DNA from: CBDDFQ01 sp965227035
Lineage (GTDB): Bacteria > Pseudomonadota > Gammaproteobacteria > Burkholderiales > Burkholderiaceae_C
DNA: 64,000 nt
Reading direction: 5' to 3'
Assembly: GCA_965227035.1 (NCBI GenBank)
Contig: OZ245724.1
Location: 3,658,001 to 3,722,000 of the forward strand
This document shows, piece by piece, positions 1 to 8,256 of this stretch; within the stretch, counting starts at the first letter, position 1, and the number at the start of each line of letters is the position of its first letter. The notes under the pieces are model-generated. The model was not told the origin of the DNA and did not search any database. It saw only the letters and a list, made by a program, of their open reading frames with translations. Made by a program: the position numbers and the translations under genes.

Positions 1-46
1 TTGCGTTCGCGTCATGTTCGCGAGCGCAACCCCCGACCGATCGGGG
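1..46 (-). terminator. Inverted repeats downstream of the OYE gene
   Basis: Two nested inverted repeats lie just past the stop codon of the leftward OYE gene: CCCCGA/TCGGGG with a 4-nt loop (31-46), and TTGCGTTCGCG/CGCGAGCGCAA with one mismatch (1-29). They could end transcription, but no clear U-run follows on the minus strand and the left side is cut by the window edge. Confidence 0.35.
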
Positions 47-47
47 A

Positions 48-1148
48 TCAGCTCATCGCCGGATAGTCGGTGAAGCCCTTTTCGCCACCGCCGTAGAAGG
101 TCGATTGATCCGGCGTATTGAGCGGTGCGTCTTCCCTCAAGCGGTGCACCAGGTCGGGGTTCGCGATGAACGGACGACCGAATGCCACGAGATCTGCATC
201 GCCCTTGAGCGCATGCTCGGCGAGTTTCTTGTCGTAGCCGTTGTTGACCATCCAGGCGCCCTTGCCACCTGCCATGCGATACGCGGTTTTGAGCGCGCTG
301 AAATCGAACGGGCGATCGGCAATTTCGCGCGGACCGCCGGTTGCGCCTTCGACCACGTGAATGAACGCGAGGTTCAGAGGCGCCAGATTTTTGACGACGT
401 ACTCGAACAGCGCCTGTGGATTTTCATCGTTGATGCCATTGGCGGGCGAGTTGGGCGAGAAGCGAATGCCGGTGCGATCGCCGCCGATGTCGTCTGCAAT
501 CGCTCGCGCGATTTCCAGCGTGAAACGCGCGCGGTTTTCGATGCTGCCGCCGTAATCGTCGGTGCGATGGTTGGCGGCAGTCTTCATGAACTGATCGAGC
601 AGGTATCCATTCGCGCCGTGAATTTCGACTGCGTCGAATCCGCTCGCGATCGCGTTGCGGGCGGCTCGGCGGAAGTCCTGAACGATGCCGGGAATTTCCT
701 CTGATTTCAACGCGCGCGGCACGGACGTCTCTGCAAACGATCCCTTCCCATCCTTGATCAGATACGTCTTCGTTTTCGCCGCAATGGCGGACGGTGCCAC
801 GGGTGCTTGTCCATCTTCCTGCAGGTCGACATGCGACACCCGGCCCACGTGCCAGAGCTGCACCGCAATGCGTCCACCGGCCTTGTGCACCGATGCGGTC
901 ACCTTCTTCCAGCCATCGAGCTGCTCGGTGCCATACAGCCCGGGAACGTCCGCGTAGCCCTGTCCTTGCTGCGTGATGGCGGTGCCTTCCGTGATGATCA
1001 ATCCGGCGCTCGCACGCTGCGTGTAGTACTTCACCGTCATCTCGCGCGGAATGCCTTCAGGCGATCGATTGCGCGTGAGCGGCGCCATGATGATTCGGTT
1101 GGGTAGCGTCAGCGCGCCGACTTTGATGGGATCGAAAAGACTGGTCAT
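48..1148 (-). CDS. Alkene reductase, old yellow enzyme family (NemA-like)
   Basis: FMN-dependent NAD(P)H oxidoreductase of the OYE family, 366 aa, the usual length. Members reduce activated C=C bonds, nitro groups or nitrate esters in the cytosol. Visible hallmarks: PLTRNRSP near residue 23, QLWHVGR at 97-103, and the substrate-anion binding pair H177/N180 in EIHGANGYLLDQF (the His/Asn form seen in OYE1 rather than His/His). The conserved NHRTDDYGGSIENR follows, and FGRPFIANPD near the C-terminus is the phosphate-binding part of the barrel. It is divergent from the MFS gene, with about 100 bp between the starts, so the two may share regulation in electrophile or xenobiotic defence (inference). 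The physiological substrate cannot be read from sequence. Confidence 0.9.
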   Translation of the reverse strand: MTSLFDPIKVGALTLPNRIIMAPLTRNRSPEGIPREMTVKYYTQRASAGLIITEGTAITQQGQGYADVPGLYGTEQLDGWKKVTASVHKAGGRIAVQLWHVGRVSHVDLQEDGQAPVAPSAIAAKTKTYLIKDGKGSFAETSVPRALKSEEIPGIVQDFRRAARNAIASGFDAVEIHGANGYLLDQFMKTAANHRTDDYGGSIENRARFTLEIARAIADDIGGDRTGIRFSPNSPANGINDENPQALFEYVVKNLAPLNLAFIHVVEGATGGPREIADRPFDFSALKTAYRMAGGKGAWMVNNGYDKKLAEHALKGDADLVAFGRPFIANPDLVHRLREDAPLNTPDQSTFYGGGEKGFTDYPAMS

Positions 1149-1252
1149 GGAGTGACTTTCAGGGAGCTGTTTGAAATGGTGGGTCAGCGTAGCCGCAAAA
1201 ACAATTTCTTGTGTGACATGTGTGGATTCGGGTTTGGTGTAGAGAATCGCTC

Positions 1253-2476
1253 ATGCAGGAAGAAAACAAAAATATCGGGATGACAAATTCAAGAGGCCTG
1301 TCGCTGGCCATCGCACTCTCGATGGGTGCCGCTATTTCGCTGGGCATCACCCGATTCGCCTATGGCCTGCTGTTGCCGTCCATGCGCACCGATCTGAACT
1401 GGTCGTACACGCTGGCGGGTGCCATGAACACCTTCAATGCGCTGGGCTATCTGGTCGGGGCGCTCGCTACTCCGTTTCTGATGAAGCGATTCGGCGTCGC
1501 GCGTTTGCTGCTGGTTTCATCGGTTCTCGCGAGCATCTTCATGGTGCTGAGCGGCTTTTTCCTCGATTCGCATGCCTTGCTGCTGCAGCGTTTCCTGGCG
1601 GGCGTCGCAAGCGCCTGGATCTTCGTTTGCGGCGGTCTGATGGCGGCGCGACTGGGAACGTCCATGCCCGGAAAATCCGGACTGGTTCTCGGCCTGTACT
1701 ACGGCGGGGCGGGCTTCGGCATATTCGTCTCGGCATTGGTGGTGCCATCTGCGATCCATGCAGCAGGCGCCACTTCCCATTCGTGGACATGGGCCTGGTG
1801 GGCGTTGGCGCTGGCGTGTTTCATGGCCACCGCCATCCTGGCATGGCCGGTCGGAGTGCTCGGAAACGATGACGCTTCCAGCACTACGTCGTCTGCATCG
1901 AACGCCTCGGCAGACAGGTTTCGCGCTTCCCGCATGAGCTTTGCGCTTGCGGGCTACACGTTGTTCGGCGCCGGCTACATCGGCTACATGACATTCGTGA
2001 TTGCCTTGCTGCGAGAGCAGGGCGCGTCGCCGACGTCGCTCACCGTGTTCTATTCGCTTTTGGGACTGGCGGTCATTGCATCGTCGCGAATCTGGGCCGG
2101 CTTGCTGGACAAATATCGTGGCGGACAGGCGCTAGGCATTCTTTGCGGGCTGCTGGGCGTGGCGTGCGTGTTGCCCGCAATCACCTCGTCATGGCCGCTG
2201 ATTCTTCTGTCCGGATTGATGTTCGGCGGGATGTTTCTGTCGGTGGTCGCGTCCACCACCGCACTGGTTCGCCACAACACGCCCGCCGCTCAATGGGTGG
2301 CTGGTATCACCTCGTTCACGATTGCATTTGCGGCTGGCCAGATCATCGGCCCCACGATCGTGGGATGGATTGCGGACGGCCCGGGAGGGCTGTCCAGAGG
2401 CTTGATTTTCTCTGCCTGCACCCTGTGGGTGGGCAGCGCGCTGGCGTTGCGCCAGCGGCCTCTGAACAAGGTTTAG
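1253..2476 (+). CDS. MFS transporter, YbfB/YjiJ family
   Basis: Twelve-helix major facilitator protein of about 407 aa. The N-terminus carries the YbfB/YjiJ-type stretch GITRFAYGLLLPSM and a hydrophobic repeat pattern throughout. The reading frame is open upstream to 1220; I chose ATG 1253 (MQEENKN) because the 11 preceding residues look like leader sequence, and ATG 1280 is also possible. It is divergent from the OYE reductase and convergent with the GST gene (19 bp between stop codons). Substrate unknown; family members are usually annotated only as putative exporters. Confidence 0.8.
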   Translation: MQEENKNIGMTNSRGLSLAIALSMGAAISLGITRFAYGLLLPSMRTDLNWSYTLAGAMNTFNALGYLVGALATPFLMKRFGVARLLLVSSVLASIFMVLSGFFLDSHALLLQRFLAGVASAWIFVCGGLMAARLGTSMPGKSGLVLGLYYGGAGFGIFVSALVVPSAIHAAGATSHSWTWAWWALALACFMATAILAWPVGVLGNDDASSTTSSASNASADRFRASRMSFALAGYTLFGAGYIGYMTFVIALLREQGASPTSLTVFYSLLGLAVIASSRIWAGLLDKYRGGQALGILCGLLGVACVLPAITSSWPLILLSGLMFGGMFLSVVASTTALVRHNTPAAQWVAGITSFTIAFAAGQIIGPTIVGWIADGPGGLSRGLIFSACTLWVGSALALRQRPLNKV

Positions 2477-2495
2477 GTTTCAGCCTGGAAGCAGC

Positions 2496-3098
2496 TCAGG
2501 GGTTTTCTGTCTTCAGTGCAGCCTGAACGCCAGGACGATCGCCGACCTTCTTGATGAACGCGTCGATATTCTTGAATTCCGAGATATCGATGCCCAGGCG
2601 GTTGGCCCAGCGCATCACGGTGAACAGGTAGCCGTCGGCAACGGTGAAGTTTTCGCCGGTCAAATAATCCTTGCCGGCCAGCTCGCCGTCGAGCCATTTG
2701 AATCGGCTCATCAGCTTGGTCTTGAAGATCGTCTTGGCTTCTTCTGGCATGTTCGGGTTGAACAGCGGGCTGAAACCTTTGTGGATTTCCGTGCCGATGA
2801 AGTTGAGCCACGATTGCAGGCGATAACGCGCGAGGGTTCCGGCCAAAGGTGCGAGGGCCTTGGTCGGGGCCAGATCGGCGATGTATTGAAGGATTGCCGG
2901 GCCTTCGGTCAGGCGGGTGCCGTCATCGAGTTCGAGCATCGGCACATAACCTAACGGGTTGATGCCGTAGTAGTCGGTGCCATCGGGCAGCTGATGCGTC
3001 TTGGTGCTGGCCAATACCGGTTCGAATGCGAGACCGGCTTCATGCAATGCAATGTGCGGCGAAAGCGAGCAGGCGCCGGGGCTGTAATAGAGCTTCAT
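2496..3098 (-). CDS. Glutathione S-transferase, beta-class-like
   Basis: 200-aa cytosolic GST. The N-terminal thioredoxin-fold domain starts MKLYYSPGACSLSPHI, with the beta-class cysteine at residue 10. The glutathione-binding TEGPAILQYIADL motif lies near residue 64, and an all-helical C-terminal domain follows with FTVADGYLFTVMRW (hydrophobic staple/N-capping region). The frame runs open to 3200, but the domain begins at ATG 3098, preceded by AGGA at good spacing. Product: conjugation of glutathione to electrophiles or glutathione-dependent peroxidase activity. With the nearby OYE it suggests a detoxification neighbourhood, which is only contextual. Confidence 0.88.
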   Translation of the reverse strand: MKLYYSPGACSLSPHIALHEAGLAFEPVLASTKTHQLPDGTDYYGINPLGYVPMLELDDGTRLTEGPAILQYIADLAPTKALAPLAGTLARYRLQSWLNFIGTEIHKGFSPLFNPNMPEEAKTIFKTKLMSRFKWLDGELAGKDYLTGENFTVADGYLFTVMRWANRLGIDISEFKNIDAFIKKVGDRPGVQAALKTENP

Positions 3099-3268
3099 GA
3101 GATGTGTCCTGTGAGGTTCTGGTGTTTGACCCGGCCAAGCATAAAAGAAAACACGGCCGACGGGCGTGCGCGGTGTCCTACAGCTATTCGCGGGCGGCAC
3201 TGATCTTTTTATTTCGAATGCAAATCTACATTGAGATCAGTCGTCCAATCAATCCAAGGAGTTATGCC

Positions 3269-3454
3269 ATGTTGAAGTACGCAATCGTTTTTGCAATCGT
3301 CTCGCTCATCGCTGGCGCTTTGGGCTTCGGCGGTATCGCAGCCGGCGCGGCAGGAATCGCCAAAATCCTGTTTGGACTGTTCCTGATTCTGGCTGTCGTG
3401 TTCGTCGTCCTTGCAGCGCTCGGGGTTGGCGCGGCCCGTAAGGCTCTGGACTAA
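3269..3454 (+). CDS. DUF1328 family small membrane protein
   Basis: 61-aa protein with two hydrophobic helices separated by a glycine-rich turn (GFGGIAAGAAGIAKILFG). This matches DUF1328/YtjA small membrane proteins, which are usually 50-60 aa. The frame is open back to 3104, but only the part from ATG 3269 is family-like, and AAGGA sits 8 nt upstream of that ATG. It ends 56 bp before mnmG. Function unknown. Confidence 0.85.
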   Translation: MLKYAIVFAIVSLIAGALGFGGIAAGAAGIAKILFGLFLILAVVFVVLAALGVGAARKALD

Positions 3455-3510
3455 TCCACCGCAGCTAAAATTGGGGTCAAGGAGCGGCCAGTCGGGTCGC
3501 GAACACCCCA

Positions 3511-5478
3511 ATGCTTTATCCCCAAGAATTCGATGTCATCGTTGTAGGCGGAGGCCATGCCGGCACCGAGGCCGCATTGGCGTCCGCGCGGATGGGTGCG
3601 AAAACTCTGCTGCTGACCCACAACATCGAGACGCTGGGTCAGATGAGTTGCAATCCGTCCATCGGCGGGATCGGCAAGGGGCATTTGGTCAAGGAAGTCG
3701 ACGCCATGGGCGGCGCGATGGCCTCCGCGACTGACGAAGGCGGCATTCAATTCCGCATCTTAAATTCCAGCAAGGGCCCGGCAGTTCGAGCGACTCGCGC
3801 GCAAGCCGACCGCATTTTGTACAAGGCCGCGATTCGTAAGCGTCTCGAGAACCAACCCAATCTTTCGATCTTCCAGCAGGCGGTGGACGATTTGATGATC
3901 GAGGGTGACAAGGTCGTTGGTGCGGTCACTCAAGTTGGTATTCGCTTTCGTGCGAGAGCAGTGGTGCTAACGGCTGGCACTTTTCTGGATGGTCGCATTC
4001 ACGTCGGTTTGAACAACTATCAGGCGGGTCGTGCGGGAGATCCGCCTGCGGTTTCGCTGTCGGCGCGACTGAAGGAGCTCAAGCTTCCCCAGGGGCGTCT
4101 GAAAACCGGGACCCCGCCACGAATCGATGGATCGACCATCGATTTCAGCAAGCTCGAAGAGCAGCCGGGTGACGGAATGCCCGGTGGCATCGGCGACTCT
4201 GTCCCGGTGTTCAGCTTCATGGGAAATGCTGCGCAGCATCCGGCGCAGATGTCTTGCTGGGTCACGCACACCAACGAACGAACGCACGAGATCATTAGAT
4301 CGGGCTTCGATCGCAGCCCCATGTTCACCGGAAAGATCGAGGGCGTCGGCCCGCGTTATTGCCCGAGTGTCGAAGACAAGATCAACAGGTTTGCAGACAA
4401 AGCCAGTCACCAGATTTTTCTGGAGCCCGAAGGCTTAACCACTCACGAGTACTACCCGAACGGCATCTCGACGAGCTTGCCTTTCGACGTTCAGTACGAC
4501 CTGGTTCGCTCGATGATCGGATTGGAAAATGCGCATATTCTTCGGCCCGGATACGCCATCGAGTACGACTATTTCGATCCGCGCGAGCTCAAGTCGAGCT
4601 TCGAAACCAAGTCGATCGGCGGCCTGTTTTTCGCGGGACAAATCAATGGGACCACTGGCTACGAAGAGGCCGCCGCCCAAGGCATGTTTGCCGGCATCAA
4701 TGCGGCACTTCAGTGTCGCGGCGATGGTCCCTGGGTGCCGCGTCGAGACGAAGCTTATCTGGGCGTTCTGGTCGATGACTTGGTCACCCAGGGCGTGACC
4801 GAACCGTATCGGATGTTCACGAGCCGGGCTGAGTTCCGGCTGCAGCTGCGCGAGGACAACGCCGATCTTCGCTTGACCGAGATCGGCCGAAAGCTGGGCT
4901 TGGTCGACGACGTTCGTTGGGATGCTTTTAGCCGGAAGAGGGATGCGATTGCGCGCGAGACTGAGCGTTTGCGCGGAATCTGGGTCACGCCCAAGAATCT
5001 TCCCGTCGAGGAATCGGTGCGTGTCTTTGGAAAACCTATCGAGCATGAGTACAGCTTTGGCGAGCTGCTTCGGCGTCCGGATGTTTCGTACGAATCGCTC
5101 ATGTCGCTCGACGGCGGAAAGTACGCTGCCTCGGATGTTTCACGTGAAACAGGTCTAGGCGCTGCCGAGATCGAGCAAATCGAGATCTCGGCCAAATATT
5201 CGGGTTACATCGTTCGTCAAAAAGACGAGGTCGAGCGTGCTCAGCATTACGAGGAGCTCAAGCTTCCTCCGACCATCGATTACATGCAGGTCACCGCGCT
5301 CAGCATCGAAGCTCGCCAGAAACTGACCAAGCAGCGACCCGAGACGTTAGGGCAGGCGTCTCGAATTTCTGGAATCACGCCTGCTTCGATTTCGTTGCTA
5401 CTCATCTATTTGAAGAAGAGCGGATTCCGCCAATATTCCGAAAAGCCGGTGGTAGCGGATTCAGTGTCCGCTGCATGA
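3511..5478 (+). CDS. mnmG: tRNA uridine-5-carboxymethylaminomethyl(34) synthesis enzyme MnmG
   Basis: FAD-binding subunit (655 aa) that with MnmE modifies the wobble uridine of several tRNAs to cmnm5U. Dinucleotide-binding VVGGGHAGTEAA lies at residues 11-22. The family signature CNPSIGGIGKGHLVKE is near residue 47, FAGQINGTTGYEEAAAQG lies in the middle, and the C-terminal helical MnmE-binding domain ends near residue 635. The stop overlaps the rsmG start (ATGA), the classical gidA-gidB coupling. No good ribosome site lies close to ATG 3511, but the N-terminus MLYPQEFDVIVVGGG is standard. A perfect parS palindrome is embedded in the 3' half. Confidence 0.98.
   Translation: MLYPQEFDVIVVGGGHAGTEAALASARMGAKTLLLTHNIETLGQMSCNPSIGGIGKGHLVKEVDAMGGAMASATDEGGIQFRILNSSKGPAVRATRAQADRILYKAAIRKRLENQPNLSIFQQAVDDLMIEGDKVVGAVTQVGIRFRARAVVLTAGTFLDGRIHVGLNNYQAGRAGDPPAVSLSARLKELKLPQGRLKTGTPPRIDGSTIDFSKLEEQPGDGMPGGIGDSVPVFSFMGNAAQHPAQMSCWVTHTNERTHEIIRSGFDRSPMFTGKIEGVGPRYCPSVEDKINRFADKASHQIFLEPEGLTTHEYYPNGISTSLPFDVQYDLVRSMIGLENAHILRPGYAIEYDYFDPRELKSSFETKSIGGLFFAGQINGTTGYEEAAAQGMFAGINAALQCRGDGPWVPRRDEAYLGVLVDDLVTQGVTEPYRMFTSRAEFRLQLREDNADLRLTEIGRKLGLVDDVRWDAFSRKRDAIARETERLRGIWVTPKNLPVEESVRVFGKPIEHEYSFGELLRRPDVSYESLMSLDGGKYAASDVSRETGLGAAEIEQIEISAKYSGYIVRQKDEVERAQHYEELKLPPTIDYMQVTALSIEARQKLTKQRPETLGQASRISGITPASISLLLIYLKKSGFRQYSEKPVVADSVSAA
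5136..5151. promoter_or_regulatory. parS site 1 (ParB-binding centromere)
   Basis: TGTTTCACGTGAAACA, a perfect 16-bp palindrome and an exact match to the bacterial chromosomal parS consensus. It lies inside mnmG, where it encodes D-V-S-R-E-T, and about 3.1 kb from parB. Confidence 0.93.
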
Positions 5479-6155
5479 TCGAGACGAATTCGACGCTGGA
5501 TACGGTAGCGCTCCGACGTGGTTTGGCCGAGCTTCATTTGTCTTTGGGTGACGGGCAAGTCGAAAAGCTGATCGCTTATGCAGCCATGATCCAGAAGTGG
5601 AACAAGGTCTACAACCTGACCGCTTTGCGATCTTCCGGGGAAATGCTCACCCATCATTTGCTGGATAGTCTTGCTGCAGTGAATCCACTCCTCCATTGGA
5701 TAGGCAAAGCGAATTTGCTAAGTCCGCGACTTCTCGATGTCGGATCCGGAGCAGGGTTGCCCGGCGTCGTATTCGCCATCTGCGTTCCTGGCTTGGCTGT
5801 TTCATGCGTCGATACAGTCGCCAAAAAGGCGTCGTTCATCAAACAGGCGGCCATCGAGTTGAAGCTGGGCAACCTATCGGGAATTCACGCGAGGGTTGAG
5901 ACCTTGTCGCCACCGGCAGTACCTGCATTCGATGTCGTCTGTTCCCGCGCTTTCGCGTCGCTCAACGACTTCGTGTCCTGGTCCGGTGGCGCATTGACCG
6001 AATCCGGTGTGTGGCTGGCGATGAAGGGCAAGCATCCGACCCCCGAGATCGAATCTCTCCCCAAGAATGTGGACGCGTTCCACGTGGAACAACTGACAGT
6101 TCCTGGCCTCGATGCCGAACGCTGTATCGTGTGGATGCGCAAAAACACCGCCTGA
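5475..6155 (+). CDS. rsmG: 16S rRNA (guanine(527)-N7)-methyltransferase RsmG
   Basis: 226-aa Rossmann-fold methyltransferase that makes m7G527 in 16S rRNA using S-adenosylmethionine. The SAM-binding loop is LLDVGSGAGLPG, followed by an acidic residue in VSCVDTVAKKASFI. FDVVCSRAFASLNDFV is the family's second motif, and the C-terminus gives the usual MKGKHP. It overlaps mnmG by 4 bp, so translation is probably coupled. Loss of RsmG gives low-level streptomycin resistance in other bacteria. A second parS-like palindrome lies in its 3' part. Confidence 0.97.
   Translation: MIETNSTLDTVALRRGLAELHLSLGDGQVEKLIAYAAMIQKWNKVYNLTALRSSGEMLTHHLLDSLAAVNPLLHWIGKANLLSPRLLDVGSGAGLPGVVFAICVPGLAVSCVDTVAKKASFIKQAAIELKLGNLSGIHARVETLSPPAVPAFDVVCSRAFASLNDFVSWSGGALTESGVWLAMKGKHPTPEIESLPKNVDAFHVEQLTVPGLDAERCIVWMRKNTA
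6076..6091. promoter_or_regulatory. parS-like site 2
   Basis: CGTTCCACGTGGAACA: a 14-bp perfect palindrome (GTTCCACGTGGAAC) that keeps the central CACGTG and flanking TT/AA of parS, with changes at the first position and the two bases bordering the core. It lies within rsmG, encoding F-H-V-E-Q. Sites of this form bind ParB in other species. Confidence 0.78.
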
Positions 6156-6196
6156 ATCAGCTGGCCGTCTCGATTTCCTGACGGTTTCGCGAGTGT

Positions 6197-6216
6197 GGCG
6201 TCGTAAACTCGACGCC
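6197..6216 (+). terminator. Hairpin downstream of rsmG
   Basis: GGCGTCG/CGACGCC, a perfect 7-bp stem with a 6-nt loop, 41 nt after the rsmG stop and 30 nt before the LysE gene. No U-run follows (C-rich instead), so it may be an attenuator or processing site rather than a full terminator. Confidence 0.35.
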
Positions 6217-6246
6217 TCCCCCAATCCTTTGCTTTAGGAATCCCCC

Positions 6247-6861
6247 ATGTTCGGTGTTGCCGACTACGGCGCGTTCGTCGCCGCAGTGATCATTTTCTTG
6301 ATGATTCCCGGACCGGGAAATCTCGCATTGATCACTGCCACAAGCAAAGGAAAACTGAGGGGCGGACTCGCGGCAACACTAGGACTGATGGCTGGCGATC
6401 AAGTCCTGATCTTCTTGGCGGTTGCGGGCGTATCGGCGCTACTCGCAACTTATCCTGTCGCTTTTCATATGGTTCAGTGGATAGGAGCCGCGTATCTCGC
6501 GTGGCTCGGCCTCAAGATGCTGCTCGCCAAACCCGGCGGGCCACCGATTCTGAACATGCAGCCGCATCATTTTTTCCGTCAGGCATTCGCGATCACGCTT
6601 CTCAATCCGAAGGCAATCGTGTTCTACATGGCGTTTTTTCCCCTATTCATCGACCCCGCTAGGCACGAAGGCTGGCGAACATTCGCATTCATGGCCGTAA
6701 CGATCGCCTTTTTGACGGCGCTTTACGCCGTTACGGTCGTGCTGATCGCCCACTTTTTGGCCGAGAAGATTCGCGCAAATCCAAGGATTACCCAAGCGCT
6801 GGAGAAGCTGGCCGGGGTGTTCCTGATTGGATTCGGGATCAAGCTCGCGCTTACGAAGTGA
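6247..6861 (+). CDS. LysE/RhtB family amino-acid exporter
   Basis: 204-aa inner-membrane protein with five to six hydrophobic helices. The family fingerprint PGPGNLALITATSKGKLRGG begins near residue 21, and NPKAIVFYMAFFPLFID marks the second conserved stretch. LysE/RhtB proteins export amino acids or homoserine lactones by proton antiport; the substrate is not predictable here. AGGA lies 8 nt upstream of the ATG. It sits between rsmG and parA, 53 bp from parA, in the same orientation. Confidence 0.88.
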   Translation: MFGVADYGAFVAAVIIFLMIPGPGNLALITATSKGKLRGGLAATLGLMAGDQVLIFLAVAGVSALLATYPVAFHMVQWIGAAYLAWLGLKMLLAKPGGPPILNMQPHHFFRQAFAITLLNPKAIVFYMAFFPLFIDPARHEGWRTFAFMAVTIAFLTALYAVTVVLIAHFLAEKIRANPRITQALEKLAGVFLIGFGIKLALTK

Positions 6862-6914
6862 GCCTGTGGCAATGACTGGGTCCGAGAAGTAAAACAAGAA
6901 AAGAGTGAGAAGAG

Positions 6915-7697
6915 ATGGCGAACATGACTGCAAAAGTTTTCTGCGTAGCGAATCAAAAGGGCGGGGTGGGCAAGACCACGACCACGGTCAACCTGTCTGC
7001 CGGTTTGGCGAAGGTCGGCAAGCGAGTTTTGATGATCGATCTGGACCCGCAGGGCAACGCCACGATGGGATCGGGTGTGGACAAGCGCTCGCTGGAACTC
7101 ACTATTTACGACGTGTTGCTCGGGTCGTCTTCGATCGTCGAAGCGCGAGTTACTTCGGAAAAGTGCGGATACGACGTTCTGGGCGCGAACCGCGAGTTGG
7201 CTGGCGCCGAAGTAGAGATGGTCGAACTCGAGCGCCGTGAGCGGCGCCTGAAGGAGGCCTTGGCCGAGGTGTCGGATCAATATGACTTCGTGCTGATCGA
7301 CTGCCCGCCGTCTCTCTCGATGCTCACCCTGAATGGGCTGTGTTCCGCTCATGGCGTAATCGTTCCAATGCAGTGCGAATACTTCGCGCTCGAGGGCCTG
7401 ACCGATCTGGTCAACACGATCAAACAGGTTCACGCCAATCTGAACCCCGATCTTCAAGTGATCGGCCTCCTTCGAGTGATGTTCGATCCGCGGATAACTC
7501 TGCAGCAGCAGGTGAGCGATCAACTCAAGGGACACTTCGGCGACAAGGTGTTCAACACGGTAATCCCACGCAATGTTCGCCTGGCTGAAGCCCCGAGCTA
7601 CGGATTGCCTGGCGTGATCTTCGACCCTTCCTCCAAGGGTGCCCAAGCGTTCATCGCGTTTGCGGAAGAGGTGTCCGAGCGCGTGAAATCGATGTGA
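6915..7697 (+). CDS. parA: Chromosome-partitioning ATPase ParA (Soj)
   Basis: 260-aa P-loop ATPase with deviant Walker A KGGVGKTTT at residues 15-23, DLDPQGNA as switch I, and IDCPPSLS as Walker B. The short N-terminus without a helix-turn-helix domain marks the small chromosomal ParA/Soj type. ATP-bound dimers bind DNA non-specifically, and ParB bound at parS stimulates their hydrolysis, which moves origins apart. It stands upstream of a small hydrolase and parB, with parS sites on both sides. Confidence 0.97.
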   Translation: MANMTAKVFCVANQKGGVGKTTTTVNLSAGLAKVGKRVLMIDLDPQGNATMGSGVDKRSLELTIYDVLLGSSSIVEARVTSEKCGYDVLGANRELAGAEVEMVELERRERRLKEALAEVSDQYDFVLIDCPPSLSMLTLNGLCSAHGVIVPMQCEYFALEGLTDLVNTIKQVHANLNPDLQVIGLLRVMFDPRITLQQQVSDQLKGHFGDKVFNTVIPRNVRLAEAPSYGLPGVIFDPSSKGAQAFIAFAEEVSERVKSM

Positions 7698-7707
7698 CCG
7701 GCTGAGA

Positions 7708-7723
7708 AGTTTCACGTGGAACA
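7708..7723. promoter_or_regulatory. parS-like site 3, overlapping the next gene's start codon
   Basis: AGTTTCACGTGGAACA: central CACGTG with flanking TTT/GAA, differing from the perfect parS at the first base and at one of the two bases bordering the core. It lies 11 bp after the parA stop. The GTG of CACGTG (7716-7718) is the start codon of the downstream hydrolase, so ParB binding here would cover its translation start region. Confidence 0.75.
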
Positions 7724-8252
7724 ACGCAACGTTTTGATCCTGCCGGGATGGCAAAACTCCGGGCCGAATCACTGGCAATCTCTCTGGGAAGCCAGGTATG
7801 GGTATCGTCGAGTCGAGCAGCACGATTGGGATCATCCCCTTCGTGGCGACTGGATTGCGCAGCTCGAACAGGCGGTTCTGGCTTGCGACTCGGCAGTGCT
7901 GGTCGCTCATAGCTTGGGCTGCATTCAGGTTGCGGCATGGGCAGCTCATTCTCAGAGCACAGGGCGCATCACCGCAGCGCTCTTGGTCGCGCCCGGCGAT
8001 GTCGAGCGAGACGACATTCGAGCATCGCTACCCAGCTGGGTGCCCATCGCGAGACAAAAGCTTCCGTTCAAGAGCACGTTGGTGGGAAGTCAGAACGATC
8101 CCTATTGCTCCTTCGGTCGTGCAAAGCAGATGGCATCCAGCTGGGGTTCGACCTTCGTCGACTATGGCGCATGCGGACATATCAACGCCGAATCAGGCTT
8201 GGGTGAATGGCCGGAAGGCCACGAGATTTTGAAGAATTTAATGAAAGACTAA
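7716..8252 (+). CDS. RBBP9/YdeN-family serine hydrolase between parA and parB
   Basis: 178-aa single-domain alpha/beta hydrolase of the RBBP9/YdeN family. It has ILPGWQNSGPNHWQSLWE at the oxyanion side, nucleophile Ser in AHSLGC near residue 67, acid Asp in GSQNDPYC, and the catalytic His in CGHINAESG, followed by the family's typical GLGEWPEG. Natural substrate unknown. GTG 7716 is the only sensible start, because no in-frame ATG occurs until deep in the domain, and GAGAAG lies 6 nt upstream. It is packed between parA (18 bp) and parB (4 bp), so it should be co-transcribed with the partition genes. Similar insertions occur in other Burkholderiales; whether the enzyme has any role in segregation is unknown. 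Confidence 0.88.
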   Translation: MEQRNVLILPGWQNSGPNHWQSLWEARYGYRRVEQHDWDHPLRGDWIAQLEQAVLACDSAVLVAHSLGCIQVAAWAAHSQSTGRITAALLVAPGDVERDDIRASLPSWVPIARQKLPFKSTLVGSQNDPYCSFGRAKQMASSWGSTFVDYGACGHINAESGLGEWPEGHEILKNLMKD

Positions 8253-8256
8253 TGCA

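Noticed and set aside
3455..3510. Chromosome origin (oriC) near mnmG
   Set aside because: mnmG-parAB often lies near the origin, but I saw no cluster of DnaA boxes (TTATNCACA) and no dnaA in the window.
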